From Zygnema cylindricum (taxonomy: Eukaryota; Streptophyta; Zygnematophyceae; Zygnematales; Zygnemataceae): 64,000 bases of DNA. Numbering within the stretch: position 1 is the first letter of the stretch; the number at the start of each line of letters is the position of its first letter. The notes beneath the pieces are model-generated. The model did not search any database. It saw nothing but the letters and a program-made list of their open reading frames with translations, and had not been told where the DNA came from. Below, piece after piece: positions 1-10,884 of the stretch. The position numbers and the translations under genes were made by a program. The stretch covers positions 1-64,000 of the forward strand of contig JBBHKE010003585.1 of the NCBI GenBank assembly GCA_037447655.1, in the 5' to 3' direction.

Positions 1-112
1 AACACGTGGCTTACAGACTCTACGTGATGGAACATCAACTCAATCGACTCGGTCTGTAGAGTTTGCCGTACAATTACATAAATGTATGATGTAACGTCAC
101 CCTTATAACTTA

Positions 113-736
113 AGCTACACCGCGAATCGTAATTAAAGTAAATAACGCTAATTCGGTTGCTCAAAATTTCGACTCTATCACGTCAAATAGAGTAAGTGAT
201 TATAATTTTTTAATTATTCTGATTTAGGTAAGGTTTAATTAGCGTAAAAAACTATAATATAGGTTCAGTTTAAATAGTGTGGAGTACGGTCGACGTCCGA
301 CCGTGCAAAATTGTACTATTGTAAGTAAAAAGGTACAAATAATGATTTAATAGAATCGCGCTCGCACGTGAAATCACACTAAACAAAAAATCAATCACAT
401 CGAAAAAAAGCCGTTCGCATAACTCTCGTCCGTCGACAACCTTGTCGTCAGTGTGAACATTAACTGACATTTAACGCGACAAATATTAATAACGTCATAA
501 TGATGTCAAAAATATACGGACTAACAAATTTTGTACCTCTACGTAATTTAGTGTTCATAATTTCAGCGCAGATAATTATCGCCGACATAACCCAATATAG
601 AGTACTTAAATAAATTAGAGTAACTTCCTCTGTGAAAAAGTTATATTACATAAATTATAATTTATTACTCTAATTGTTTTTTTTTGTTTTTTTACTCTAA
701 TTTTTTCATTACTCTAATTACGATTCGCAATTTACA
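113..736. mobile_element. MITE, TA-flanked, about 620 bp, copy 1
   Basis: The left end reads TACACCGCGAATCGTAATTA and the right end is its inverted form (TAATTACGATTCGCAA...), followed by the start of an almost identical second copy. There is no coding capacity; the short minus-strand frame at 270-470 is chance. TIRs next to a TA dinucleotide fit a non-autonomous Tc1/mariner-type element; this class is inferred from the flanks only. Confidence 0.75.
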
Positions 737-1357
737 GTACACCGCGAATCCTAATTAGAGTAAATTACTTTAATTCGGTCGCTCGAAATTTCGACTCTAT
801 GACATCAAATAGAGTAAATGATTCTAATTTTTTCATTATTATAATTTAGGTAAGATTTAATTAGCGTAAAAAATTGTAATATAGGTTCGTTTTAAATAGT
901 GTGGAGTACGGACGACGTTCGACCGTGCAAAATTGTACTTTTTTAAGTAAAAAGGTACAAATAATGATTTAATAGAATCGCGCTCGCACGTGAAATCGCA
1001 CTAAACGAAAAATCAATCACATCGAAAAAAAGCCGTTCGCATGACTCTCGTCCGTCGACAGCATCGTCGTCAGTGTGAACATTAACTGACATTCAGCGCG
1101 ACAAATAATACTAACGTCATAATGACGTCAAAACAATACGGACTGACAGATTTTGTACTTCTACGTAATTTAGTGTTCATAATTTCAGCGCGGATAATTA
1201 TCGCCGACATAACCCAATATAGAGTACTTAAATAAATTAGAGTAAACTTCCTCTATGAAAAAGTTCAATCACATAAATTAGAGTTCATTACTCTAATTGT
1301 TTTTTTTTGTTTTTTTACTCTAATTTTTTCACTACTCTAATTACGATTCGCGGTGTA
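737..1357. mobile_element. MITE, TA-flanked, about 620 bp, copy 2
   Basis: This is a head-to-tail second copy of the element at 113-736, with point differences and small indels throughout. It ends in CGATTCGCGGTGTA, the inverse of its left end. The junction contains only a few bases (near GTACACC), so the two copies either inserted side by side at a TA site or arose by tandem duplication. Confidence 0.75.
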
Positions 1358-1360
1358 CAG

Positions 1361-1554
1361 TACACCGCCATTCGCTATTAGAGTATATAACGCTAATTCG
1401 GTGCCCTAAATTTTGACCTCAAACCTGAAATAGAATTTACAAGCGATGGCACGTGGACCATAATCGCACAATGTCTCAGGCACTAAATTAGGAATCAATA
1501 ACGCTAATTTTATTTGACGCTATTTAACCTTGACTTATAGCGATTGGCGGTGTA
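1361..1554. mobile_element. MITE, short form, about 194 bp
   Basis: It begins TACACCGCCATTCGCTATTA and ends with the inverse, TAGCGATTGGCGGTGTA. It is immediately downstream of the tandem pair and separated from it by about three bases. Its ends are related to those of the neighbours but the interior is much shorter. Confidence 0.65.
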
Positions 1555-1557
1555 TAA

Positions 1558-2260
1558 TACACTGCGAATCGTAATAGAGTAGATTACTCTAATTCGGTCG
1601 CTCGAAATTTCGACTCTATCACATGAAATGAGTAGATGATTATAATTTTCATTATTCTATTTAAGGTAAAGTTTAATTAGCGTTTTAATTCTAATATAGG
1701 CTCGTTTTAAATAGTGTGGAGTACGGACGACTTCCGACCGTGCAAAATTGTACTTTATTAAGTAAAAAAGTACATATAATGATTTAATACAGGCCGTTAT
1801 CGTTGTATCTGCGTTTTAACAAACCACGTAGTGCAAACGTCATAGTGACGATAAACTGTACGTTTTGCCAAATTCTGTACAAATACCTTATTTACAGTAG
1901 AGGATATTAGCGTGCCAAATTAGAGTACTTAAATAAGTTAGAGTAAACTTCATTGTTTAAACAGCTCTATCATATAAACTACACCGCGAATCGTTATTAG
2001 CGTTATGAACTCTATATCGGCACCCCAAAATTTTGACATTAATACCTTAAATAGAATAAACTACACTATTTAAGGTCGTAGACCATAATCTGCCACGTCT
2101 CCTGGCACTAAATTAGAATGAATGACGCTAATTTTTTCTTTACACTAATAATTTCTCAACGCTAATAACGATGCGCGGTGTAGCGTTCATTACTCTATTT
2201 GTTTTTTTTAGTTTTTGTACTCTAATTTTTTCATTACTCTAATTACGATTCGCGGTGTAC
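1558..2260. mobile_element. MITE of the 620-bp family, interrupted by a nested MITE
   Basis: It starts TACACTGCGAATCGTAATAG and ends ACGATTCGCGGTGTA, and its interior matches the two upstream copies (for example the GTGTGGAGTACGGACGAC block near 1716). The right-hand part is split by a second element at 1980-2182, after which the older element resumes with GCGTTCATTACTC. Confidence 0.65.
1980..2182. mobile_element. Nested MITE, about 200 bp
   Basis: It has its own terminal inverted repeats, TACACCGCGAATCGTTATTA on the left and TAATAACGATGCGCGGTGTA on the right. It sits inside the element at 1558-2260, flanked on both sides by TA, as expected if TA is the duplicated target. Confidence 0.65.
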
Positions 2261-2262
2261 AC

Positions 2263-2476
2263 CACCGCGAATCGTTATTAGAGTCAAGGTTTTTTTCGCC
2301 ACATAAAACATATTTTATCCGTACACACTTGTTGGATTTTCAATTTGAGACCGCCAATCGGAAGCTGAGAATGATACCTTTCAATCGAAACCGTCAGATT
2401 CACAATCCGACAGTGTGTACGGAGAAAATATGTTTTAAGTGGCGAAAAAAACCTTGACTCTAATAACGATTCTGTA
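2263..2476. mobile_element. MITE, palindromic 215-bp family, copy 1
   Basis: Its ends are ACCGCGAATCGTTATTAGAG and the inverse CTCTAATAACGATTCTGT. The inner arms are also inverted: a block like CCACATAAAACATATTTT on the left pairs with AAAATATGTTTTAAGTGG on the right, so the whole element could fold into one long hairpin. Related copies are at 30036-30252, 47520-47730 and 62048-62264. Confidence 0.7.
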
Positions 2477-2904
2477 CTTAATTATTGATGATCGTTCCCA
2501 ATCACTATTGGCGCACAGAATTGATCATCGCCGCGCCATGTAATCACGTCGAATTCCGAGAAAAACTTTTACTCGTCAAATGAAAAAGGTGATTGGCTTA
2601 AAAAATATTTCATTCGCTTTTTCCAAACCTTTTACATATTAATTTCAAACGAATAAATTTACGTAACGCAAAATCTTTTTCCAAACACAAAAGTCTTCAC
2701 GGTATATACCTGTACTTCTAGGTTGGAAGCTGGTTTTTATTGGTCCCAAAAAATTTGACCATAAATTTTATTGGTTGGGACCTTGTCAATCATTACAATC
2801 ATTGCTTCTTGAACTGAGCCGAGGTCAGTTCCAGTATTTTGCCAAAACTGCCAAATGGAGGATCAGTTTGCACGGAACGGTCAAAACGGAGAGTTACCCA
2901 TAGT

Positions 2905-3172
2905 TCAAGTGTGCGAAAATGCGTTCGAAATGCTATGTCTAATGTCCCCGTCTGGCGTACGTACTAAAGTACTATACGGTATATTTTCATGTAAAATATG
3001 TGCATCGGATGGGTGAATCATCCTTTTAAAATCATACCGCATAGCATTTCTGTACACTGTACCTTTTCGCACTCTAAAATTAGGGTTAGTAAGCAAGTCA
3101 TGTACATTTGACATTACCTCCACATTCGTCCAGTAAAGTGAGCCATTTAATATAAAATATCAAATATAATTC
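2905..3172 (-). other. Unclassified minus-strand open frame, possible gene fragment
   Basis: On the minus strand an open frame runs about 88 codons from just after a stop near 3170 down to 2905. The first methionine inside it is well into the frame. The composition looks protein-like (LYWTNVEVMSNVHDLL, RVRKGTVYRNAMRYDFKR) and not low-complexity. I do not recognise the family and see no convincing splice sites around it. It may be a fragment of a transposon-encoded protein or an exon of an unseen gene. Confidence 0.25.
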
Positions 3173-4053
3173 ATTGCACACATCAAAACATAGTTGTGTC
3201 TGTCCATTTTCGAGGCTTTTATTTGTCAAGTAAAGAAGCGATATCTTTTTTTTTGTTCTGATGTTGTTGTTTTCCGTAACTAAGTTTTACGATTCATATT
3301 TTAATCATTCTACAAATTCTCCATTTATATATTTTTTTTTAGTTTTAATGCATCTGAATTTGTAAACCGATTACAGTTGCAGTTTGTTTGTCTATTTTGA
3401 AAACCTCTTTTACTTTTTGTTGTTGAAACGTCAAAAAATAAAGTTGAGAAAAAAAGAAAACCAAAAGCAAGTTGAGAAAGTCATGCATCCTGATCATTAA
3501 GTTTCAGAATCATCAAGTGTTAAAACAAATTAGAAGGAATATTATCATCATTTATATTGAAATTCATCAAAAGATAAGAAAAGACATTTGTTTCCTTTTA
3601 TACATTTAGTGAACCTTGAGAAAAACGGAAAAATTAAACTAAAAGAAAAAAAAATGATTTTTCAATATGATATTTCAACCTGCGAAAGTTAACAAATTAG
3701 AACTAATTAAACATATTAAACAAATTCAACAAATTCAACAAATTAAATCACTTGGAAATAGTGACAGACAACTCATTACCAAGACCTTTTTGAAAAGTGA
3801 AATTGCAAAAAGTGAAATTGAAATTATTTTTTTCTCCAAAACGAAAAATCTCCAAATATTTCCTCATTCCCTTTCATTATCCACATGAATTTATTTTCCA
3901 TGAACGTCATTTCTACCACAAAAGGTGTTTTTGAGACCCTAAATTTCGTCATTTTCTGCCCAAACATTTCACAATAACTTTGACGATAACTTCATTTAAA
4001 AACACAAAAAGCTTAATGCCTTTTGGAAGTAGTGTCTTTTGGAAGTTATTGTT

Positions 4054-4955
4054 ATGACTCCAAACAGGTCCCCTCCAGATAACTCGAATGGTTCCCTTAA
4101 ATCATCAGTTTCTTTTGGTAAAAATCATTTTTTTTGGTCCAAAAACCTGAACTTTTCTTCATTCTCCTCCTTGAGCTCCACCATGTCGTGGAAACCGTTG
4201 TCAACTTCGTCTCGAAGCTGTACTGCCGAAGACTCTCCTCTAGTAGACGACAATTTTGAGGTAAAAAATTAAATTAATTGAATTTGTGTTTGTTGGCCCT
4301 CTCCCTCTCTCTCTCCCTCCTCTCCCTCTTCCCTCCCTCTCCTTCGCCCTCTCCATTGTTACATTAATTATTCCTTTACACTGAAGATGATGGGCAGTAT
4401 ATTTCCAGCAAACCTGTCTGATAGTTGTCCAAAGTTTTAGGACAACAAAATATATTCATTTATAAATATATAAAATTGCAGTGTGTTCCTGTCCTGTATT
4501 AATATATATTTTGCAGCAAGTATAATTCATCGTGCAATCCTTGTTTTTATTATTATTTTGTTGCTTACGGTCTTGAATTCTGAATATAATTTTGGGAAAT
4601 ATGTTGCTGACTTGAATCCACAACAATGTCTACAAACCCTTTTGTTCATTTATTAAGGTATATAACTGTTTTTTTTTCACATTTTTCTACTTTCACATTT
4701 TTTTCATACTTCTTTTACAACTTGCAGTGGAGATGTTGCTATGGTTGATCATAGCAGGGAAACTTAAAACAGCCTTTTTTCTCTCTCTCTCTTTTTATCG
4801 TCCTTTTATTGGTTTTTTATGTATTTTTTGTCAAATTACAGGCAAACCTGTTGAGTTTTCTTACCTTTCAAAGTTAATGCATAATTCTCTCTCTTGCCTG
4901 TCCCCTCCTCCTCCTTCTCCCTCTTCCCCAACTGCATCTCTCTCTCTCTCTCTCC

Positions 4956-5013
<58 letters not shown>

Positions 5014-8000
5014 CCCCCCTTGCAGGAGGTTGCCGGAGTAAAGATCCGCAGAGCCGTAATAGTGTGGAGAATTTTGACCTTGATAGTAATAGCAGGTATG
5101 GGTTTATATTTGTGTATGTCAACAATTAGTATTAAATCCCAGCCGAATACATGGGGACAATTGACCGTTCCCTCGGATTTTCAAAACGATATCGATAAAG
5201 TTTCAATGAACTCCCAAAATTGCCCCCAGATTCCGAAAGGAAAATACCCCGATTTGGTTTCAATTGTGAGGCATTATCCACAACCCGTGGGATACAGCAG
5301 GTCAGTTTTTTCATACAGGGTTTCCATTTTTCTTGGGGGAATAGGGAGGGAGAGTGAAGGGCTAGAATAATTTACATAGGTCAGTTTTGTCATGGGGGAT
5401 TTCCATTTTTTTGGGAGCAAGAGGGACGGAGAGAGAAGGGGAGACATAGAAATGTACAAAGGAGAGATAGAGGACGAGGGGGAGAGATGGAGGGGGAGAG
5501 AAGGGGAGATAGAGAATTTCCATGTTTTTTGGAGACAGAAGAGAGAGAGAAAGGGAAGGTACAGGATTTCCACTGTTTTTGGAGAGAGAGGGAGGGAGAG
5601 AGAAGGGGAGAGACAGATTTTTCCGTTTTTCTGGAGAGAGCAGGAGGGAGAGAAAGGGGATACATAGGGAACTGTATCAAAGGAGAGATAAAGGGGAGGG
5701 GAGTAGTAAGAGGAAGAGGAAGAGCAACAGGGGGATTTATGGGTGGGAGTGAAGGGTAGATGTAGAGAAATGTAGAAAGGAGAGATAAAAGTGGAAGCGG
5801 ATGAGGGAAAGAGAGGAGACTAGGGATCATGGAGAGGCTTGAGTAGGGAAGGGAGGTGAGATTGGTTAATGACTTGGTATAGCGGGGGGGAGAGGGAAAG
5901 GTAGTAGGGGAGGGAGAAGGGAGAGGGAGATTTCTTGGCCACATAATGATAATTTTGTTATTTTGTGGATGGGTTGTTTTGTTTTTTTCTTTTAAGTGGT
6001 AGAGTTATATATACCACGGATTGAATCAATTGTCATAGTTTGCATTTTTATTACATATTTAATTGAAATTTTGATTTGAACTTGGTTTTGCATTTTGAAC
6101 TGGAAGAATGTGCCTGTACTTCAGTGAACAATTTTGTCAGTTCAAAATTGACGGGTTGTTTTGTTTAATCAAATGTTATAGTTTTCCATCTTGATTAGAT
6201 TTTGATTATGATTTTGATTTTGTTTTTATTTTGAACCAGGGAAGAATGTGCCTGTAGTCCAGTGAACAATTTTGTTATCCTTTCGATGCAAAGATCGGGT
6301 AGTGGATGGTTTGAAACTCTCCTCAACAACCATCCAGGCATTAGTTCCCATGGAGAAATATTTTCTGTTCGCCCTCGGAGACAAAATTTTACCACCATAA
6401 AGGAAACTTTAGATCAGATATACAACTTAGAGTGGTTAAGTAGCGCAGCAAAAAATTCTTGTACAACGGCCGTGGGCTTGAAATGGATGCTCAATCAGGT
6501 ACAATTTTTATGTTCTAGTCCATGTTTGTATTTTAAACCTTATTTAACCTTGTTTATATTTTAAACCTTCTTAATATTTTAAACCTACTTTATACTTTAT
6601 TTTATACTTTATAAGAATTATCTCTCTTGTACAACAGCCGTTGGCTTGAAGTGGATGCTTAATCAGTTACGTTGTTTATATTTTAAACCTTATATTTTAG
6701 ACATTTCAATCCTTACTTCTATTTTAAACCTTATTGATATTCTAAACCTTTCCTATATGTGCAATCTTATGCATTTTTTTAACATTGTTTATATTTTAAA
6801 CCTTTTCTTATCATCAATTTTTGCTTCTGGTCAAGGAGAAGAGTGCCATAGAATAAACGGAGATGGCTGCAGATCTCTTTTCATATTTCTCAATAATATT
6901 ATACTATGTATGATTTTAATTTTCGCAAACCTTTCCGTGAGTTCAAATAAATTAAGTAAACTAACCTAGCCTTCCTTCTTAACTACTATCTTTCTTGTGG
7001 CGTTGGATATCTTTTATCTTGTAACAGGGTGCCATGGAGTATCATAGGGAAGTCGCAAATTACTTTTATGAGAATCAGGTTTCTATCATTTTATTGTTAC
7101 GGCAAAATTTGCTAAAGCGTCTTATTTCCATCCTTGCAAATGCATACGACCGCAAGGCAAAGCTGTTAGATGGACGACACAAGTCACATGTGCATAGTGT
7201 GGATGAGGTAAGAGCGATTTTTTCCGATCATATGCCTTCACACATTTCTTTACAACACTTGTTTACTACGCTTCTTTACCACACTTCTTTACTACACTTC
7301 TTTACCGCACTTCTTTACTACACTTCTTTACTGCCCTTTTTTTTGTCTATCAGAAATTCTGTGGATAGACCGACATCTTCTTTTGGTGGTGAGAGTTGGG
7401 GAACGAGGAAAACAAGGGGAATGAGGGGGTACAGGGAAGAACAGGGAGGAAAGGGAGGAACAGAAGATTTTAGTCTTAACTGTTTAAAATTTCAGTAGGT
7501 TTTGGTATAATTTTTACTTTTGGACCACATTATTTCAACATGCCTGTTTAGTAGTTTTTCAATTACATCTCAAAAACTTTTTTTTGCACGAAACACAAGT
7601 AACATGTGTTTCTATTTATATGAAATCATTATTTGTGAAATTGTGTATGCTTGCATTGTGAAAATGAAAAAATATTGGCCCAGAAAATCCATTTTAATTA
7701 CATTGACTGTATAGTCATAAATAATCATCAGATTTAAGTGATCTTCATGTCGTTATTTTAAATGGTTTTTCTAACTTTGGCTCTAATAGCCAACCGGATT
7801 ACAAAACCGTAATTGTTCCTTTCAAGATACTGCATTCTATGCTTCTTTTTTGCACTAGTTCTTTTTCTTTCAAAAAATGGTTTAGATAGGTTATTAGTAT
7901 TTAAAGCAACAGTTTTTAGTTCGCGGTTCAGTACTGAAATTGTCCCGCTTAATCAACGATGGGCAGTGAGCAATCTGCTTGGGTTAAAATAAAGCAAATT

Positions 8001-9318
8001 TGTTGAAACAACAAAAGAATGTGTCTTTTCTTATGTTTATTGCAGGCTCAAAAACTGGCCGAGTTTAAACCTAATCTTAATACCAAACATTTAGCTGGCA
8101 ACTTACAACGTGTACAAGAGATTGCTGATGATGCCATTCGGGTTTTTAACCAAACCCGGTTGAACTTGGTTTATTATGAAGATGTTGTGCGGGATTCCAA
8201 GGTATATTTTTCTTTCCATTGCTTTATCAGCAGCTACACCTATTGTTGTTTTGTTTTGCGGTACAGATGGGTACTACTCTGCTTTAATTTGTGCTCATGT
8301 ATAATTCTAATTCAATGGAGTGAGATGTGGCAACTTGTAGTCCACTTCCTTAAAAAAGTGTTGCTAACACTATTATATGTCTTTTCGGCCAAAAAAAATT
8401 GACGACCGAATTAATGTCATTAACACTAACACCGACGGGCAGAGGACACCGTCAATTGCTATTCGGGTTAGAGCTAATAACATTATATTGGTGCCCCTAA
8501 ATTCCAGCCCTTAAAAGACTATTACTAACACGGATTGTTTTTTTTCTTAGCACTAATTTTTTTAAACTGTTCAAAATCAACCACGTCATTTAGAACTGAA
8601 ATAGAGTCAATAACACTAATATAAATCTCACCCTAAAAATTTCTTTACTTTACAAAAATTTGTATGATTGCTCACGTTTTACTCATAAACTAAAACTTCA
8701 ATTGTGTAATGAGGCTATTAGTAGACTCGCCAATCACAAAATTGTTCTGTGTACAATCACTTACATTTTACTCATGGAACCTGAATAAACTCCAATTAGT
8801 GTGATGAGGCTATTACTCTGCCCCTCGCTATTAGAGTTAATCACTCTAATTTGAGTGGGTGTTTTTTTGAGCCAAAGTCATGAATTAGTGTTAAGAAAAC
8901 TATTTAAATAATTGGCCACGACAAGTCACGTTGTAAAACATAATTTAGTGTAGTCAATTCTAATAAACCGTTAGCGCCAATAATCCACTTAATTCTAATA
9001 GCAATGTTCATGTAGTAGAATTTTATTTTTTGGAATCGGATCTGGAACACTAATACTGTAGGTAGGTAAGGAATTGTAGAGATGATTAGGTGTTTCTTTT
9101 GAAAATGGATTCATGAAAAGGTTTAATTTTTGTTTTTTTCTTGTCTTTTACAGATCCTCGAAGATATCCAACAATTTTTGGGTGTAGAAGTTCGAGCATT
9201 GGAAAGTAAACAGGTAAAGATTCATACTAAACCTCTGAGTGAGCAAGTCGAAAATTGGGAGGAGGTGGAGAAGAAGCTAAACGGCACCGAGTTTGAAAAG
9301 TTTTTGAGAGACCCGTAA
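4054..9318 (+). CDS. Nodulation-type sulfotransferase-like protein (type II membrane P-loop protein), 6 exons, 413 aa
   Basis: Exons are 4054-4260, 5026-5300, 6240-6498, 7028-7207, 8046-8201 and 9154-9318. All introns are GT-AG, phases agree, and 1242 nt gives 413 residues plus stop. Residues 1-79 are a Ser-rich cytosolic tail. A single membrane helix lies at about 80-101 (IVWRILTLIVIAGMGLYLC), fitting a Golgi type II protein. After a stem comes the 5'-phosphosulfate loop QRSGSGW (178-184). Later landmarks are VGLKWMLNQ, the 3'-phosphate-binding stretch R272 to S281 in LLLRQNLLKRLISILANAYD, KSHVHSVDE, and the C-terminal KIHTKPLSEQVENWEEV. These match the plant P-loop family of Arabidopsis At2g15730/At4g34420, which resembles NodH-type sulfotransferases. 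The substrate is unknown. Exon 1 is the least certain part, chosen for the ATG, an in-phase GTAAAA donor and the need for an N-terminus; the other exons are firm. Confidence 0.9.
4936..5020 (+). repeat. (CT)n microsatellite in the polypyrimidine tract before sulfotransferase exon 2
   Basis: A long pure CT run lies just upstream of the CTTGCAG acceptor of exon 2. It acts as an oversized polypyrimidine tract, and open frames through it (SLSLSL) are artefacts. Similar CT tracts sit before other acceptors in the window. Confidence 0.85.
5301..5940 (+). repeat. Purine-rich degenerate tandem repeat in sulfotransferase intron 2
   Basis: The intron starts at exon 2's GTCAGT donor. A unit that includes this donor (AGGTCAGTTTT...ATTTCCATTTTT) recurs at about 5378-5412, and further degenerate copies of the TTTCCATTTTTTGGAGA core follow near 5516, 5566 and 5615. 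They are separated by GGGAGAGA-type purine tracts. No coding potential. Confidence 0.65.
6090..6140 (+). repeat. Intronic partial copy of the 5' edge of sulfotransferase exon 3
   Basis: The text TTTTGAACTGGAAGAATGTG...AACAATTTTGT at about 6093-6139 repeats the exon 3 acceptor region at 6229-6276. Spacing is about 135 bp, and flanking intron sequence (GGGTTGTTTTGTTT) is repeated as well. In the copy the acceptor CCAGG has become ACTGG, so it cannot be spliced in the same way. Confidence 0.75.
6600..6690 (+). repeat. Intronic partial copy of the 3' edge of sulfotransferase exon 3
   Basis: About 165 bp downstream of the real exon end, CTTGTACAACAGCCGTTGGC...GGATGCTTAATCAG repeats the last codons of exon 3 (TTAVGLKWMLNQ). 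The donor CAGGTACAA is changed to CAGTTACG, so the GT is lost. The following TATATTTTAAACCTT intron segment is repeated several times up to about 6810. Confidence 0.75.
7237..7335 (+). repeat. 14-15-bp minisatellite in sulfotransferase intron 4
   Basis: About seven copies of a TTCTTTACTACAC-like unit lie shortly after the exon 4 donor. The copies differ by single bases. Confidence 0.8.
8410..9010. mobile_element. MITE cluster in sulfotransferase intron 5
   Basis: Degenerate inverted-repeat ends are scattered here: GACACCGTCAATTGCTATTC near 8448, TCTGCCCCTCGCTATTAGAG near 8816 and CACTTAATTCTAATAGCAAT near 8990. Interiors share TTAGTGTTA/TAACACTAA motifs with other elements in the window. At least two overlapping elements seem to be present, but exact limits are unclear. 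Confidence 0.5.
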
Positions 9319-10884
9319 AAGCAAATAGTAGGAGAAATTCACTGTAAAACAAATAGTAGGAGAAATACATGGTGAAACAAATTCTTGGAGAAAAGCAATT
9401 GTGGGATTCAAATGTTTTCCGTCACCATCAGGTTATCTCGCAATAAGCCAAAATGACGCAGTATAGAGATATAGAGAGAGAGAGAGAGGAGAGAGGAGTG
9501 AGCTAGTTAATGTGCTCTGATTGGACAATTGTGTAAATGCCCTATGTTCGTTGTTCCATTTTGTTGTTTCATTCAGTTTTATTATTTTGGGGTTCCTTTT
9601 ATTTTTAACGAGTTTGTTTTGGTTCGCGTTTAAAGCTCCAGTTATGTTTTTCTCCTTTTGGTTTAATTGCAGGTGTGTTTGTTTTGTTTTCAGGACTTTG
9701 AATTGATTATTGTTATACAGAGTGAGACCTGTGTCATTTTTTTTTTTTGGTTTGTTTTTACTGAAAGATTCTGGATTTTTCCCTTTGTCTCGGTTAGGTG
9801 TTGATGATATTGATAGTATACAGAGGCGGTTGGTGTGTATTTATTCACTTGTTCTCCATCACAAGCGTTATAAAAATCACAGGATGGTGAACCAACTAAG
9901 TGTACATGCAAACAAAAGAAAGGAAAATCCAAGATGAAACAGACAAATCTTACAAAAAAATAAACAAAATAAATGACAGGTGTCAATCCTAGTAGCCAAG
10001 CACGGGATAGGATGGTTGACAAAAGCTATTAACACATTTGCCACAGTTCCGCCACTTACAACAAAATGTAGGAAAGTTCACCCTAAAATAGAATAAATAA
10101 CCCTATGTTTTTTTTACGTTAATGTAGGTACTGTTTGATTAGAGTTAATTACTCTAGTTTTTTTTCAGAAGTAGTGTCAGATTTAGGCGTCAACACGTGA
10201 AATTGAGTGCGTCGCCACGGAAAAGCGAACTCAGATTTGATTCCCAGCCATAAAGACGAGGGAAAATTGCAAAAACCTGTTCTCACATGTTCAAGCGTCT
10301 AATATGTGAACACAAACTATTGCGGCTACATATGGGGATGTGTATCGAAATAAGTGTAGGTGAATGAATTAGCGTTAATTTTTGTTGGCATTAGAACCTT
10401 GAACCCAAAATATAGTCAATACCACAAATTGTTTTTTTTCATTAGTTATTTCTTAACGCTAATAGCAATTCACAGTGTAGTTGGTTTACTTTGTGCCATT
10501 AAATACTGTTTTCCAGAAGATCCGTACAGCTAAACATATAACACCATTTTCTTATGTGATGTAGATAAATTAAATAAGACATCAAGAAACAGCATTGCAC
10601 CCCGTCTGTATTGTTCGAATTTGAAGTAGTTCACGTTAATGGACTCCCTTATAAAGAAGCAACTCAACCAGCAAACATTTGGTTTCAAGCTGAAATAGAC
10701 ATTTTCCAAGATTTTGAGCTTTTGTCACCAATAATTTTGGGTTTTTTGCCTTGTCAAAGTCGCTCTAAACGTTTGTCAGCTTGCCGAAAAGTGCATTAGA
10801 GGTAAGTTACTGCCATATCAAGATGCCATATCAAGATTTAGTATAGTACACATCCTATCGCTATTAGAGTTAGTAAATTATTAG
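9319..10884. other. Intergenic region downstream of the sulfotransferase
   Basis: The 3' UTR side begins with three copies of an about 27-bp unit (AAACAAATAGTAGGAGAAAT type) at 9315-9400, followed by a short GA run near 9470-9490. A degenerate MITE of the TA-flanked type lies at about 10080-10482, ending CGCTAATAGCAATTCACAGT. The rest shows no gene; the small open frames are AT-rich and unconvincing. Confidence 0.5.

Larger units (their letters stand above)
1..4053. other. Gene-free 5' flank of the sulfotransferase gene
   Basis: Positions 1-2475 are almost entirely a head-to-tail and nested set of inverted-repeat elements, listed separately. From 2480 to 4053 the DNA is AT-rich with no recognisable gene. 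It includes a minus-strand open frame near 2905-3170 (listed separately), poly-T runs, and an ACAAATTCA-type short tandem repeat around 3715-3745. The stretch just before 4054 probably holds the promoter and 5' UTR of the sulfotransferase, but I cannot assign a TATA box or start site. Confidence 0.6.

Noticed and set aside
4894-5370. Single-exon reading of the membrane-anchor frame starting in the CT repeat
   Set aside because: The frame upstream of 5026 is pure repeat and the CTTGCAG acceptor marks the exon start. The N-terminus is better supplied by the exon at 4054.
5390-5944. Open frames of 90-184 codons on both strands
   Set aside because: They come from the GGGAGAGA purine tract in sulfotransferase intron 2; composition is entirely repeat-driven.
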